A stretch of DNA of 64,000 nucleotides from Guyparkeria sp016278265 (GCF_044582145.1 NZ_JBDODO010000009.1), one strand, 5' to 3'. Positions 52,918 to 62,401 are shown, counted from the stretch's first letter. Notes: a model not told the origin generated them from the sequence alone. Translations and numbers: made by a program.

Positions 52918-53772
52918 ATGCCGATTGCAGGGAGTTCGAACGGAATCGTTGGGCGATTGGGATTGTTTGGGCGGCTACCGGGCGCCCTGGTATTCGGCGT
53001 GGTGATGCTGCTTGCCGGGCCGGTCGTCGCGGAAGATTTCCCGCTGCGTGACAAGTACGCCTCGGTGGGGGTGGCGCCGGTGGAAACCGAAGAACTGGCG
53101 GCCTCGCTTGATGCCATGACCGTGGTGGACGCGCGCTCGTCCTACGAGTATGAAACCCTGCATATCCGGGATGCCGTTTCGATCCCGCTTGCCTCGCGTG
53201 ATTTTGATGAATCCGTACGGACCCTGGCCGAGGAATCGGGCCAGCCTTTGGTGTTCTACTGCAATGGTGTGACCTGCGCGGTTTCCTACAAGGCCGCGCT
53301 CAAGGCCAAGGAGGCCGGGATCGCGGATGCGCGTGTCTATGACGCCGGCGTGTTTGCCTGGGCCCAGGCCCAACCCCAGCACACGGTCCTGCTCGGCGAG
53401 CCGCTGCAAAGCGCCGACCGGCTAATCGCCGAGGAGGCCTTCAAGGGCCGCGTCCTAGATGAGGATGCCTTCTACGCGCGCATCCAGTCGAGCGCCGACC
53501 CGGTGATCGTCGATATCCGCAGCAAGGATCAGCGCCGGGGGGTATCGTTGTTCCAGATGCGGGACCGTCACGTCCCCCTGACCAACGACAACCAGGACCT
53601 CGACGGGCTGGTGCAGGCGGCGATGACCGAAAAACGGCAGATGTTCTTCGTCGATGCCACCGGCAAGCAGGTGCGCTGGTTGCAGTACTACCTCGAGGAG
53701 CAGGGTGTTCCGCAGTACTGGTTCCTCGAGGGGGGAGCAAGCAAGATCTTCGAAGGCATGGGGCTTCAATAA
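52918..53772 (+). CDS. Periplasmic tandem-rhodanese protein
   Basis: A 284-residue protein with a signal peptide (cleavage near VVAED) and two rhodanese domains. The first (about 55-150) has an active-site Cys in FYCNGVTCAVS. The second (about 180-280) carries FFVDATGKQVRW where the catalytic loop should be and has no Cys there, so it is probably inactive. ATG 52918 has AGGAGGG six bases upstream; ATG 52912 would leave too little space. It may be a sulfur-binding or sensing protein in the periplasm. Confidence 0.85.
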   Translation: MPIAGSSNGIVGRLGLFGRLPGALVFGVVMLLAGPVVAEDFPLRDKYASVGVAPVETEELAASLDAMTVVDARSSYEYETLHIRDAVSIPLASRDFDESVRTLAEESGQPLVFYCNGVTCAVSYKAALKAKEAGIADARVYDAGVFAWAQAQPQHTVLLGEPLQSADRLIAEEAFKGRVLDEDAFYARIQSSADPVIVDIRSKDQRRGVSLFQMRDRHVPLTNDNQDLDGLVQAAMTEKRQMFFVDATGKQVRWLQYYLEEQGVPQYWFLEGGASKIFEGMGLQ

Positions 53773-53830
53773 CGGCCCGAGCGGTCAGTCCCGTGCACGC
53801 ATCGCGTGGCCCGGTAAGAGAGCGCCTTGT

Positions 53831-54727
53831 TCACTCCATTGGGTAGCGCTCGGACCATTCGGTGGTCCAGCGTTCCAGCAACCCGGCCACCGTCTCCCGG
53901 TCGGTCACCGTGGTGTCCAGCCCGAGCACGTTTGCCGCGTCCCGCAGGTTCTCCATGACCCGCTGGTTGTCCAGCGGGGTGGCGTGGTTGGTCTTGCTCA
54001 GCTTGCGCCCGTCGGGGCCATTGACCAGCGGCAGGTGCAGGTAGCCCGGCACGTGCAGATCCAGCGTATCGGCGAGTTCCACATGCAGCGGCGTGAGATC
54101 GGCCAGGTCTTCGCCGCGCACGACCTGCGTGATGCCCATCTCGTCGTCATCGACCACGTTGGCCAGATGATAGGCAATCGGCCCGTCGGCCCGCCGCAGG
54201 ACCGGGTCGCCCACCTCGGTGGCCAGGCGCTGGTCCAGTTTGCCCAGGCGTCGGTCGGCCACCGTGCGCCGGTGAGCGCCCACTCGGAATCGCCACGCGT
54301 GACGCTCGTGGGCCGCGGCAGGCTGTTCGCGGCAAAAGCCGGGATAGATCGGACCGTTCGCCCCGATGGTCTGCCCGTGCTGTTCCGCCCAGTCGCGCAG
54401 CCGGGCCCGTGTGCAGTTGCAGCGATAGAGCCGTCCGGCGGATTCCAGTCGCGCCAGGGCGGTTTCGTAGCGCGCGAAACGCTCGCTCTGAAAGACCACC
54501 TCGCCATCGAAGGTCAGCCCGTGGGCCTGCAATTGATCGAGGATCGTCTCGATCGCGTCACGACGGCTGCGTGCCTGGTCGGTGTCGTCGATGCGCAGCG
54601 ACCAGCGCCCGTCGTGAGCTCGGGCATCCAGAAAGCTCCCCAGCGCCGCGACCAGCGAGCCGGCGTGCAGCGGCCCGGAGGGCGTCGGAGCGAAGCGGCC
54701 ATGATAGGTCGTGGTCCTGGGGGTCAT
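53831..54727 (-). CDS. gluQ: Glutamyl-Q tRNA(Asp) synthetase
   Basis: Attaches glutamate to the queuosine base of tRNA-Asp. The 298-residue protein lacks the anticodon domain of GluRS, as expected. It has the HIGH-like motif GRFAPTPSGPLHAGSL (about 10-25), a zinc-type CNCTRARL region, and the KLSKTN (KMSKS-like) motif near the C-terminus. Also called yadB. The usual neighbour dksA is not present. Confidence 0.96.
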   Translation of the reverse strand: MTPRTTTYHGRFAPTPSGPLHAGSLVAALGSFLDARAHDGRWSLRIDDTDQARSRRDAIETILDQLQAHGLTFDGEVVFQSERFARYETALARLESAGRLYRCNCTRARLRDWAEQHGQTIGANGPIYPGFCREQPAAAHERHAWRFRVGAHRRTVADRRLGKLDQRLATEVGDPVLRRADGPIAYHLANVVDDDEMGITQVVRGEDLADLTPLHVELADTLDLHVPGYLHLPLVNGPDGRKLSKTNHATPLDNQRVMENLRDAANVLGLDTTVTDRETVAGLLERWTTEWSERYPME

Positions 54728-54901
54728 GTGGGTGCCTGCGTTGCGTGCTGCGTTTCGATGTAATGACGGGTGGCGGCGAACTCAAGCGCAATTGGCGCAT
54801 CCTATGGGAGCCACGCGATCCTGATATGTTTTGAGCCGGGCCGTGTTCTCCTCGAATGCCCGGTGGTCCGTCCGCCGCCCCCGATGTCGTAGAGTATCGA
54901 T

Positions 54902-56926
54902 ATGTTCCGATTCCGTGTTCCCGCTCCTGCTCGTGTTTTCGTCCGTGGCCCCACGAAGGTGCCAGCTCTTTTGTTGGCGCTCATGCTGTCGCTTGCTCCG
55001 GCGCTGAGCGCCGCCAACGAGCCAAAAGGCACCATGGGCGTCGCGTTGGACGACGAACTGGAGATGGCCCTCGAGGCGATCGAGCGTGGTGATCGCTACG
55101 GCCTGGACAGGGCGCTGGCGCGCCTTGAAGGCACCCGTCACGGCAAACAGGTAATACCGTACCTGGAAGTGCAGTGGTTGCTAGACCGGGTCGGCGAGGC
55201 GCCGTCAGCCGTGGCTGCCCGGCTGCGAGAGCACCCCGATATCCCTTTGATGCCACGACTCAAGCGGCGATACCTGGATCACCTGGCCGATACCGAGGCG
55301 TGGGGCGAGTACCGGCTGGTCTTCGACCGTGCCCCCGAAATCAACCCGGGGGTCGGACGCCAATGTGCCTATTGGCAGGCCGAGCTGGTGCTTGATGGCA
55401 CCTTGAGCGAGGAGCAGAGCGACGCCGCGTTGGCGGTGTGGGAGCGCGGTCGCAGCCAGCCGGAGGCCTGTGACCCGGCCTTCGACTGGCTCGATGCCAA
55501 TGGGTATCTCGACGAGTCGGCCTATCGGGCGCGCGTGCGCGCCGCCGTTGAAGCGGGCCAGGATGGGCTGGCGCGTTATCTCGTTCGCCAGGGACCGACC
55601 GGGCTGGCCGCCTATCGGGACCGTTGGCAGTCCTTGCGTGATCGACCGGCCGCGGCCGTCCCGGCCCTGATCGAGGCCGAGGGGGATGCCGAGGAGATCA
55701 CCCAGGGATTGCTCTGGCTGGCCAAGCGCGAACCGGCGCGTGCCCGTGAGTGGGTGGCGCGTGCCGCATCCCAGGAGCTGATCGATGCCGAGCAGGCTGG
55801 CAGCGTGTCCCGGCTTGCCGCGCTCAAGGCCGCCTATCTCTACCAGCCTCAGGGGCACAAATGGCTGACGGAGGTGCCGCTGGCCGCCCGAGACGAGGAG
55901 GTCTGGACCTGGACCGTGCGTTCGGCCTTGCGGCACCTGGACTGGTCACGCGTCAAGACGTCGATCGATGCCATGCCCGACGAATTGACCGAGCGGCGCG
56001 AATGGCGCTACTGGCGGGCCGTCGCCGACGATCATCTGGGGCAGTCGACCGCCGCGCGTACGGTCTGGCGCGAGCTGGCTACGACACCCGATTATCACGG
56101 CTTTCTGGCCGCGGACCGGCTCGGTATTGCCTATCCCCTGCCCGCGGATCAAGGCGAGCCGCCGACGCCATCGGACGAGGCCGTGGCGACGTTGGCCAAC
56201 AACCCCTGGCTGTCGCTCGCCTTTGCCCTGCATCGGCTCGATCGCCCCGAGGACGCCCGTCGCCTGTTCAATCACGAGATCGACGGGTTGGACGACGATG
56301 TCCTGCCGGCACTTGCCTATCTCGCCGACCAGGCCGACTGGCCCGACCGGGCCTCGGTGGTGATCGCGCGCATGGACAAGCTGCACGATCCGGCGTGGTA
56401 CGCGACCCGCTTTGCCCTGCCGCACCGGGCACTCGTGGAGGCTCAGGCCGAACGACAAGGCGTGCCGGCCGAATGGATCTACTCGATCATGCGCCGCGAA
56501 AGCCTGTTCATGCGCGACATCGGTTCCGGTGCCGGCGCGCAGGGCCTGATGCAGTTGATGCCGGCGACCGCGCGCTGGGTCAATCGGCAGGCTGGGCTGG
56601 GGGTCTCGCCTAGGCAGCTGGCGGACCCTGGCACCAATGTCGCACTGGGCACGGCCTATATCGGGCACATGGCCGAACGGTTCGAAGGCCAGTACCCGCT
56701 GGCCACCGCGGCCTACAATGCCGGTCCGGGTCGCATCCAGGGATGGCTGCCCGAGGTGCCGTTGCCCGGTGATGTCTGGGTCGACACGATCCTGTTCGAC
56801 GAGACGCGCGCCTACGTGCAGGCGGTGCTCGCGGGCATGGTGACCTACCGCTGGCGATTGACGGGCGAGCCGCGTCGCTTGGGCGAGTTGCTGTCGGTGG
56901 TCACGCCCGGCGATGACCGGGAATGA
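54902..56926 (+). CDS. slt: Soluble lytic murein transglycosylase Slt
   Basis: Periplasmic enzyme that cleaves glycan strands to 1,6-anhydro products. The 674-residue protein starts with a signal peptide (hydrophobic about 19-35, cleavage near ALSAA), has a long alpha-helical superhelix (about 40-460) and a C-terminal family-23 catalytic domain. Its motifs are SIMRRESLFM (catalytic Glu), GAQGLMQLMPATA, and ALGTAYIGHM, then AAYNAGPGRI. Divergent from gluQ. Confidence 0.95.
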   Translation: MFRFRVPAPARVFVRGPTKVPALLLALMLSLAPALSAANEPKGTMGVALDDELEMALEAIERGDRYGLDRALARLEGTRHGKQVIPYLEVQWLLDRVGEAPSAVAARLREHPDIPLMPRLKRRYLDHLADTEAWGEYRLVFDRAPEINPGVGRQCAYWQAELVLDGTLSEEQSDAALAVWERGRSQPEACDPAFDWLDANGYLDESAYRARVRAAVEAGQDGLARYLVRQGPTGLAAYRDRWQSLRDRPAAAVPALIEAEGDAEEITQGLLWLAKREPARAREWVARAASQELIDAEQAGSVSRLAALKAAYLYQPQGHKWLTEVPLAARDEEVWTWTVRSALRHLDWSRVKTSIDAMPDELTERREWRYWRAVADDHLGQSTAARTVWRELATTPDYHGFLAADRLGIAYPLPADQGEPPTPSDEAVATLANNPWLSLAFALHRLDRPEDARRLFNHEIDGLDDDVLPALAYLADQADWPDRASVVIARMDKLHDPAWYATRFALPHRALVEAQAERQGVPAEWIYSIMRRESLFMRDIGSGAGAQGLMQLMPATARWVNRQAGLGVSPRQLADPGTNVALGTAYIGHMAERFEGQYPLATAAYNAGPGRIQGWLPEVPLPGDVWVDTILFDETRAYVQAVLAGMVTYRWRLTGEPRRLGELLSVVTPGDDRE

Positions 56927-56980
56927 CGCGGAATCACTCGGACTGATTCACTTATTCACTGATGCCACGGAGTCGGGCCC

Positions 56981-58531
56981 TTGTCTGTTGCCAACACGCC
57001 ACCGAGCTTCCTGTTTTTCGACCTGGAGACCACCGGTGCCGAGCCGGTCTTCGACCGCCCGCTGCAGTTCGCGGCCATCCGTACCGACATGGCGCTCGAG
57101 CCGATCGGCGAGCCGGTGGTCTGGTACGCGCGTCCCCCCGAGGATTGCCTGGCGCACCCGGCGGCGGTAATGACCACCGGCCTGCTGCCCGATGACCCGG
57201 TGCTGGCCGGGGCCGATAGCGAGGCGAACCTGGCCAATCGCATTCACCGACTGGTGAGCCAACCGAACACCTGCGTGGTGGGGTTCAACAACCTGCGCTT
57301 CGATGCTCCGATGTTGCGGTTTCTCTTCTGGCGCAACCTGCTCGACCCCTATCGTCACGAATGGGCCGACGGCAACAGCCGTTTCGACGTGTTGGACGCC
57401 GCGCGCGCCTACCGGCTGCTGGCACCCGATGCACTTAATTGGCCGGTCGGTAGTGACGGTCGGCCGACGCTGCGCCTGTCCGAGCTTTCGGCAGCCAACG
57501 GGCTGACGCACGAGAACGCGCACGACGCGCTCAGTGATGTCGAGGCCACCATCGATCTGGCGCGCGCCCTGCGCGATGCCGACACGGCGCTCTGGGAGCG
57601 TCTGCTCGCGGCCAGGGACAAGCGCGAGGTTGCTCGGGTGGTCGACCAGCCCGATCACGCCGCGTTCCTGCACGTCTCGCCACGGCTGCCGGCGCGGGTG
57701 GCCTCGGCATCGATGTTCTCCTCCTTCGGTCAGGTCGACGCCAATCGCAATCGGCGCGAATGTTGGGACCTGCGCTTCGACCCATTGCCCTGGCTGGATC
57801 TGGATGCCGAGCAGTGGGCCGAGCGTCGCTTCCTGAAGAACCCGCCGATCGATGCCGAACGTGACTGGGACGACCTGCGCCTGCCGATCAAGTCGATTCA
57901 CCTCAACCGGGTGCCGGTCGTCCTGCCCGCCGAGACGCTTGAGCGAGACGGGGTGGCCCAGCGCATGGTCATCGATCGCGCGCGGATCGACGAGCATGCC
58001 GCGTCGTTCCGACGTCACTTCGATGCCTTGCGCGAACGCCTGATCGGGGCGTTGGCGCAGACCGAGGGCGATTTCCCGCCCCGGCCGGCCGAGCAGTCGC
58101 TCTACGCGGGCTTTGTGCCCAATGCCGACCGGCGCCACCTCGAGGACTGGTGGGGACGCGCACGGAGCCTGCGGTCGCGGCAGGACGCGATCGCCCATGC
58201 ACGGGACCTGCTTGCCTGGTCGTTCGAGGATCCGCGCCTGCCGGACCTGGTGGAGGGCTTTGTCGCCCGCAATCTGCCCGAGGCACTGGATGCGGCCTCC
58301 GGGGAACGATGGCGGACCCGTCTGGCCGCTCAATTGCGGCCCGGGCAGCGTGCCGGGCAGTCCGAAGGGGCGGATGTCGGGGCAGCGCGCGACTTTCCCT
58401 CGCTGTTCGCAGAGGTCGAACGTCTGGCCGACGACGATCACTGGTCGCCTGAGCAACGGGCGTTGCTGGGTCCGTATCGGCGCTGGCTCGAGGAGCGCGA
58501 GCGGGCAGTGGCCAACGGCGTTGGTAATTGA
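56981..58531 (+). CDS. sbcB: Exodeoxyribonuclease I
   Basis: 3'-5' single-strand DNA exonuclease used in recombination and mismatch repair. The 516-residue protein has the DEDDh exonuclease core: FFDLETTG (Asp, Glu), GFNNLRFDAPMLR, and HDALSDVEAT (His, Asp), then an SH3-like and C-terminal domain. Start TTG 56981 is preceded by a CGGAG site. Length fits E. coli ExoI (475) with modest extension. Confidence 0.95.
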   Translation: MSVANTPPSFLFFDLETTGAEPVFDRPLQFAAIRTDMALEPIGEPVVWYARPPEDCLAHPAAVMTTGLLPDDPVLAGADSEANLANRIHRLVSQPNTCVVGFNNLRFDAPMLRFLFWRNLLDPYRHEWADGNSRFDVLDAARAYRLLAPDALNWPVGSDGRPTLRLSELSAANGLTHENAHDALSDVEATIDLARALRDADTALWERLLAARDKREVARVVDQPDHAAFLHVSPRLPARVASASMFSSFGQVDANRNRRECWDLRFDPLPWLDLDAEQWAERRFLKNPPIDAERDWDDLRLPIKSIHLNRVPVVLPAETLERDGVAQRMVIDRARIDEHAASFRRHFDALRERLIGALAQTEGDFPPRPAEQSLYAGFVPNADRRHLEDWWGRARSLRSRQDAIAHARDLLAWSFEDPRLPDLVEGFVARNLPEALDAASGERWRTRLAAQLRPGQRAGQSEGADVGAARDFPSLFAEVERLADDDHWSPEQRALLGPYRRWLEERERAVANGVGN

Positions 58532-58636
58532 TTCACCGCTTCCCTGACAGCCACCAAGCAGCGGTAATTCAGATACTTGCGCTCAAGTGAGCGGACGGTA
58601 GGCCGATAACGCTAGAGGGAACACGAGGAATCGAGC

Positions 58637-59275
58637 ATGAGCTTTACGGTCTTTGGTCGCGGGGTCAGCGACGGGGTGACGATCGACGAGGCGACGTCAC
58701 CCGGTCTGCTGCGCCCGCCGATGATGGTCGAGCCGCCGCCGGCGGTCCGCGAGGACCAGGCCGGTACGCCGTTCGCGCTGGATCGTGATGCTCGCGCCCC
58801 CCGGGATGATTCGCTGCGTGCCTATCGAGAGGCCGCCGGGCAGGTCAATCGGGAGCCGACGCCGGTGTCGGTGGCCGAGCAAATCATGTCGCGGCCGGTA
58901 CTCACCATCCGCATCAATGACACCGTGGGCCGGGCGCGTGACCTGATGGCAGAGCGGCGCATTGGCCTGTTGCCGGTGCTGGGGGAGGACGGCCGCATTG
59001 AGGCGGTCATCACCCGGGGCGATATCACGCGCCAACGGATTCGCTACTCGGACCTGGCCAAGATGCCGGTGGGGGCGATCGCCCGCTTCGAGGTGCTGAC
59101 GGCCGGTCCCCAGACCAACGTCCGCGAACTGGCCCGGGTGCTGCTCGAGCAGGACATTCGTGGCATGCCGATCGTCGACCAGGCCGAGGACCCGCCCCGG
59201 GTCGTCGGCGTGGTGACGCGCAGCGACATCCTGCGCACCTTGATCAACTACGCGTCGCTCGAGCTCTGGCTCTAG
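58637..59275 (+). CDS. CBS-domain-pair protein
   Basis: A 212-residue cytosolic protein. The first 80 residues are Pro-rich and charged, then two CBS domains follow (about 87-145 and 148-210), with VAEQIMSRPVLTI, LLPVLGEDGRIEAVITRGDITR and GMPIVDQAEDPPRVVGVVTRSDIL. Paired CBS domains bind adenine nucleotides and usually regulate another function; no catalytic domain is attached here. AGGAA precedes ATG 58637. Confidence 0.88.
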   Translation: MSFTVFGRGVSDGVTIDEATSPGLLRPPMMVEPPPAVREDQAGTPFALDRDARAPRDDSLRAYREAAGQVNREPTPVSVAEQIMSRPVLTIRINDTVGRARDLMAERRIGLLPVLGEDGRIEAVITRGDITRQRIRYSDLAKMPVGAIARFEVLTAGPQTNVRELARVLLEQDIRGMPIVDQAEDPPRVVGVVTRSDILRTLINYASLELWL

Positions 59276-59293
59276 CCCCGTTCTGGCAGGGGT

Positions 59294-59734
59294 TCAGGTG
59301 GTCGGCGTCGTGCCTAGGCGTTGCGCCAGTTCGCAGCTGTCGGTGTAGGCATCGCGCATCAGGTTGAAGCAGGTGGCCAGGAACAGGCTCTGCAGCTCGA
59401 CGAACTCGTCGAAGGATTCCCGCTCGGCCTGTTGGCCACCCTCGGCGCTGGTGAGCAGCGTGTCGGCGGACTTGTGCATCTGCACGTGCAGTTGGTGGAC
59501 CTTGTCGAATTCCCCCTGACGTCCCGGCGGGGCGCCGTGGCTTTCCAGAAAGCGACCGAAACGGCATTCATGCTCGCTCAGCGCCGGCCGCGGCGTGCCG
59601 TACAACAGCACCGCCATGATTCGTGAGTACCAGTCAAAGTGCCAGTAGGTGACTTCCTCGAAGCCGTCGATAAAGGCCTGGTAGTCGAACGGATCCGGTA
59701 GGTTAGGGGGCGATGCACTCATGAGTGATTTCAC
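59294..59734 (-). CDS. Stand-alone CZB (chemoreceptor zinc-binding) domain protein
   Basis: A 146-residue protein resembling the CZB domain found at the C-terminus of chemoreceptors and some diguanylate cyclases. The four zinc ligands appear as His32, Cys57 (in ECRFGRFLES), His83 and His87 (HVQMH), with spacing typical of the 3His/1Cys site. No methyl-accepting or GGDEF domain is attached. Start GTG 59734 or ATG 59722. It lies between the CBS protein and cbbY. A zinc- or redox-sensing role is inferred from the motif. Confidence 0.72.
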   Translation of the reverse strand: MKSLMSASPPNLPDPFDYQAFIDGFEEVTYWHFDWYSRIMAVLLYGTPRPALSEHECRFGRFLESHGAPPGRQGEFDKVHQLHVQMHKSADTLLTSAEGGQQAERESFDEFVELQSLFLATCFNLMRDAYTDSCELAQRLGTTPTT

Positions 59735-59852
59735 TTGCGGTGTGGGGCGTGTGGATGAGTCTAGGCGATTTCATTTTGCCCTGACGCGCTAAATTCGACC
59801 ATGACGAGTTGATGTCGTCAGGGCGGTATCGAATGCGGCGTGCCGACCTGCC

Positions 59853-60608
59853 CTAGCTGTCCAACAGCCCGGCCAGATAATGTAGATCGACCACGCCGTT
59901 ATCGGGGGCGGGCCCGGCAAGCGTCTCGGCGGGCGCGCCCGGCTCGCCCAGCTGCGAGAGCACGGCAATCGCCCCGTCGAAATCGTCCCCGGCGGTATAG
60001 TCGTTGATCGTGACCAGTACCGGGATGGCGGCGGCGCAGGCAGAGCGCACCCCGTTCGCCGAGTCCTCGAGGGCAATGGTTTCACCGGGCGCCAGGTCCA
60101 TCTTCTCGAGCGTCCAGGTGTAGATGTCCGGCGCGGGCTTTTTCTTTGGGACGATGTCGCCGGCGGCGATCACCTCGAACCAGTCAGGGCTGTCATCGCC
60201 CAGCGTGGCGCGCAACAGGCCGGTCACGTTTTCCGGGGTAGTGGTCGTGGTGATGGCCAGGCGCATGCCGGCATCGCGGGCCTCGTCGATCAGTCGCTTT
60301 ACCCCGGGGCGCAGCGGGATCTCGCCACGCTGCAAGAGCTCGAGATAATGCGCCGTCTTGGCCTTATGCAGCCCGGCGATCCAGCCGGCGAGGTCATCAA
60401 CGGCTGGCAGCGTGGGGGCATGGGTGTCGATGAAGTGCCGGATGCGCTCCTTGCCGCCGGTGACGGACAGCAGCTTGCCGTAGGTGGGGATGTCCCAGTG
60501 CCAGTCCAGCCCGGCCTCGCGGAAGGCGAGGTTGAAGGCGACGCGGTGACCGTCGCGTTCGGTGTCGGCCAGGGTGCCGTCGACGTCGAAAAGAATCGCT
60601 TGCAGCAT
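59853..60608 (-). CDS. HAD-family phosphatase (CbbY-like)
   Basis: Probable xylulose-1,5-bisphosphate phosphatase that removes a Rubisco inhibitor. The 251-residue protein (ATG 60608) begins LQAILFDVDGTLADTERDGHRVAFNLAF (nucleophile Asp in DVDGT), with a cap domain and the later TTTTTPENV and ALEDSANGVRSA motifs. The TERDGHRVAFN and GGKERIRHF stretches are typical of the CbbY subgroup. No cbb genes are adjacent. Upstream ATGs at 60632 and 60665 are less supported. Confidence 0.85.
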   Translation of the reverse strand: MLQAILFDVDGTLADTERDGHRVAFNLAFREAGLDWHWDIPTYGKLLSVTGGKERIRHFIDTHAPTLPAVDDLAGWIAGLHKAKTAHYLELLQRGEIPLRPGVKRLIDEARDAGMRLAITTTTTPENVTGLLRATLGDDSPDWFEVIAAGDIVPKKKPAPDIYTWTLEKMDLAPGETIALEDSANGVRSACAAAIPVLVTINDYTAGDDFDGAIAVLSQLGEPGAPAETLAGPAPDNGVVDLHYLAGLLDS

Positions 60609-60692
60609 GCGGGGTTCCACTTTGGTTACCATTGGGCCCGTTCCCGGAACGGGGGCATGGATCATGTATCAAAACGAACGAGAGTCTACTCA

Positions 60693-61499
60693 ATGCGTAA
60701 ACGACCGGCCAGTTCCGGTGCCCGCTGGATTGCGGGTGGCTGGCAGCTTTTGAAGACCCGCCCAGGTCTCGTGATCGGCAGCGTGCTGCTGATGTACCTG
60801 TTGGTGTTCCTTGCCAGTTTCGTGCCGTTGATCGGCATGGGGGCGGGCTACCTGATCGCCCCCATCCTTGGGGGTGGTGTGATCGTGATCTTTGCCCGTC
60901 TTGCCGAGATCCTTGAACGGGCCGAGCAGGAGCCACTGGCCCGCGAGCAGCCGATCGGTTTCGATCTGCTGTTCTCGCAGTTCTCCGGGCAGGCGCCATG
61001 GCGTCCCTTGCTGGGGCTGGGGGGCGTGACCATCCTGGTGAACCTCGCCATCCTGCTCCTGCTGGCGGCCTTTCTTACCGCGGCGATGCCGGAGGGCGGC
61101 ATGGCGGCCCTCAACGCCCCCGAGACCAGCGACAGCGAGCGCTTGGAGCAATTGCTGCCCATTCTGACCTCCGGGTCGGCCATGGGCATCTGGCTGGCGG
61201 TGATCGTGATCTACGTGCTCTATCTCTCGGCCATGCTGTTCGCCATTCCGCGGGTGGTGCTCGCCCAGGCGAGTCTGACCGCGGCACTGGTGACCAGCTT
61301 TCGCGCCGTCTGGATCAACTGGTTGCCGATGTTGATTTTTGGCCTGATCTGGCTGGGGTTGTTCCTGACCATTCCGCTGACGGCTGGGTTGAGCGCGATC
61401 CTGCTGGTGCCCTGGGCGTGGGCGGCGCTCTATGCCGCCTATGTGTCGATCTTCCCGGCCGAGGACGCCCAGCCCGACGCCGACGAGGTCGTCGGCTGA
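60693..61499 (+). CDS. BPSS1780-type integral membrane protein
   Basis: A 268-residue protein with about six membrane helices and no catalytic motif. The N-terminal RWIAGGWQLLKTRPGLVIGSVLLMY and the later INWLPMLIFGLIWLGL match the BPSS1780 family of unknown function. ATG 60693 is chosen; the longer open frame upstream overlaps the cbbY promoter region. Its 3' end runs toward the broken terminator and the IS element. Confidence 0.8.
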   Translation: MRKRPASSGARWIAGGWQLLKTRPGLVIGSVLLMYLLVFLASFVPLIGMGAGYLIAPILGGGVIVIFARLAEILERAEQEPLAREQPIGFDLLFSQFSGQAPWRPLLGLGGVTILVNLAILLLLAAFLTAAMPEGGMAALNAPETSDSERLEQLLPILTSGSAMGIWLAVIVIYVLYLSAMLFAIPRVVLAQASLTAALVTSFRAVWINWLPMLIFGLIWLGLFLTIPLTAGLSAILLVPWAWAALYAAYVSIFPAEDAQPDADEVVG

Positions 61500-61564
61500 T
61501 TGCGGCGGTGTTTTCCCGGTAACGATGCTGGGAAGCAAACCGGGGCAAATAAACTGGGGCAAAC

Positions 61565-61579
61565 AAAAAAGGCAGCGTG
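61565..61579. terminator. Left half of a terminator split by the IS element
   Basis: AAAAAAGGCAGCGTG is the left arm of a terminator stem. Its partner CACGCTGCC plus T-run is at 63042-63055. Without the IS and the duplicated GACA, the two join into a perfect hairpin with loop AGA between the convergent 60693-61499 gene and slyD. Confidence 0.8.
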
Positions 61580-61580
61580 A

Positions 61581-61584
61581 GACA
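61581..61584 (+). repeat. Target-site duplication, left copy
   Basis: GACA directly before the left inverted repeat; the matching copy is at 63040-63043. A 3-5 base duplication is usual for IS3-family elements. Confidence 0.75.
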
Positions 61585-61608
61585 TGAACTGACCCCCAAA
61601 AGTTGGAC
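61585..61608 (+). repeat. IS left inverted repeat
   Basis: 24 bases beginning TGAACTGACCCC and ending GTTGGAC. It pairs with 63016-63039 at 21 of 24 positions. Confidence 0.88.
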
Positions 61609-61611
61609 GGT

Positions 61612-62401
61612 TTAGTTGCCGGCCACCAAGGCCTGAGTCCTGTATTCCACGGGGCTCAGGCCTTTTAGTTTCCCCTTGATCCGATCGTGGTTGTAGTAGC
61701 GGATATAGCGCTTGATCATCGAGGATGAAGGCCTTGACGCTTTTGAATTTCTGTCCGTAAAAGCACTCGCTCTTCAGGATGCCGAAGAAGTTTTCCATCA
61801 CGGCATTGTCGTGGCAGTTTCCTTTGCGGGACATGCTCGGCTCAATGCTATGCCGGGTCAGGGCCTGACGGTATAACGGCATCCGGTACTGCCATCCCTG
61901 GTCTGAGTGCAGCATTGGTGCCTCACCCGGCGCCAGCCGCTTGGTGGCTCGTTTGAGCATCGTCATTACCAGCGGTAACCGCTGGCTGCGGGCGATCTCG
62001 TAGGACACGATTTCCTGATTGTAGAGATCCAGGATCGGCGACAGGTAGAGACGTTCGCCTCGGACCTTGAACTCGGTCACGTCCGTGACCCACCTGTGAT
62101 TGGGACGATCCGTTTCGAACTGCCGCTGCAATCGGTTCGGCGCCGTCACACCCTCTTCACCACGATAGGAGCGGTAACGCTTCGGTCGGAGGCGGCAGGC
62201 CAGCCCCAGGCGGCCCATCAGGCGTTGCACTGTCTTGTGGTTCAGCGGATGGCCCTGACGGCGCAACGTCCAGGTGATGCGGCGGTAGCCGTAGCGCCCC
62301 CGGTGCTGATGGAAGATGGCGGCGATGCGCCGCTTCTCATCGGCATAGCGGTCTGGCCGGGCAGCGGCCCGGCACCAGTAGTAGTACACGCTGCGGGGCA
62401 T
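61612..62401 (-). pseudogene. IS3-family transposase orfB, frameshifted
   Basis: Integrase-type transposase with an intact HTH_21-like N-terminus, and the DDE residues in WVTDVTEF, LHSDQGWQY and AVMENFFGILKSE. Near 61717-61722 the frame breaks after VKAFILDD. The true C-terminus (beginning IKRYIRYYNHDRIKGKLKGL, ending VAGN then TAA at 61612) continues in another frame, consistent with loss of two bases in a GATGAT stretch. Reading the first frame runs out of the IS and stops at 61439. In vivo orfB would be made by -1 frameshifting from orfA, as no start codon lies at the overlap. Confidence 0.85.

Noticed and set aside
61439..61611. Extended C-terminus of the transposase reading into flanking DNA
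   Set aside because: It results from the orfB frameshift; the normal end is at 61612 in another frame.
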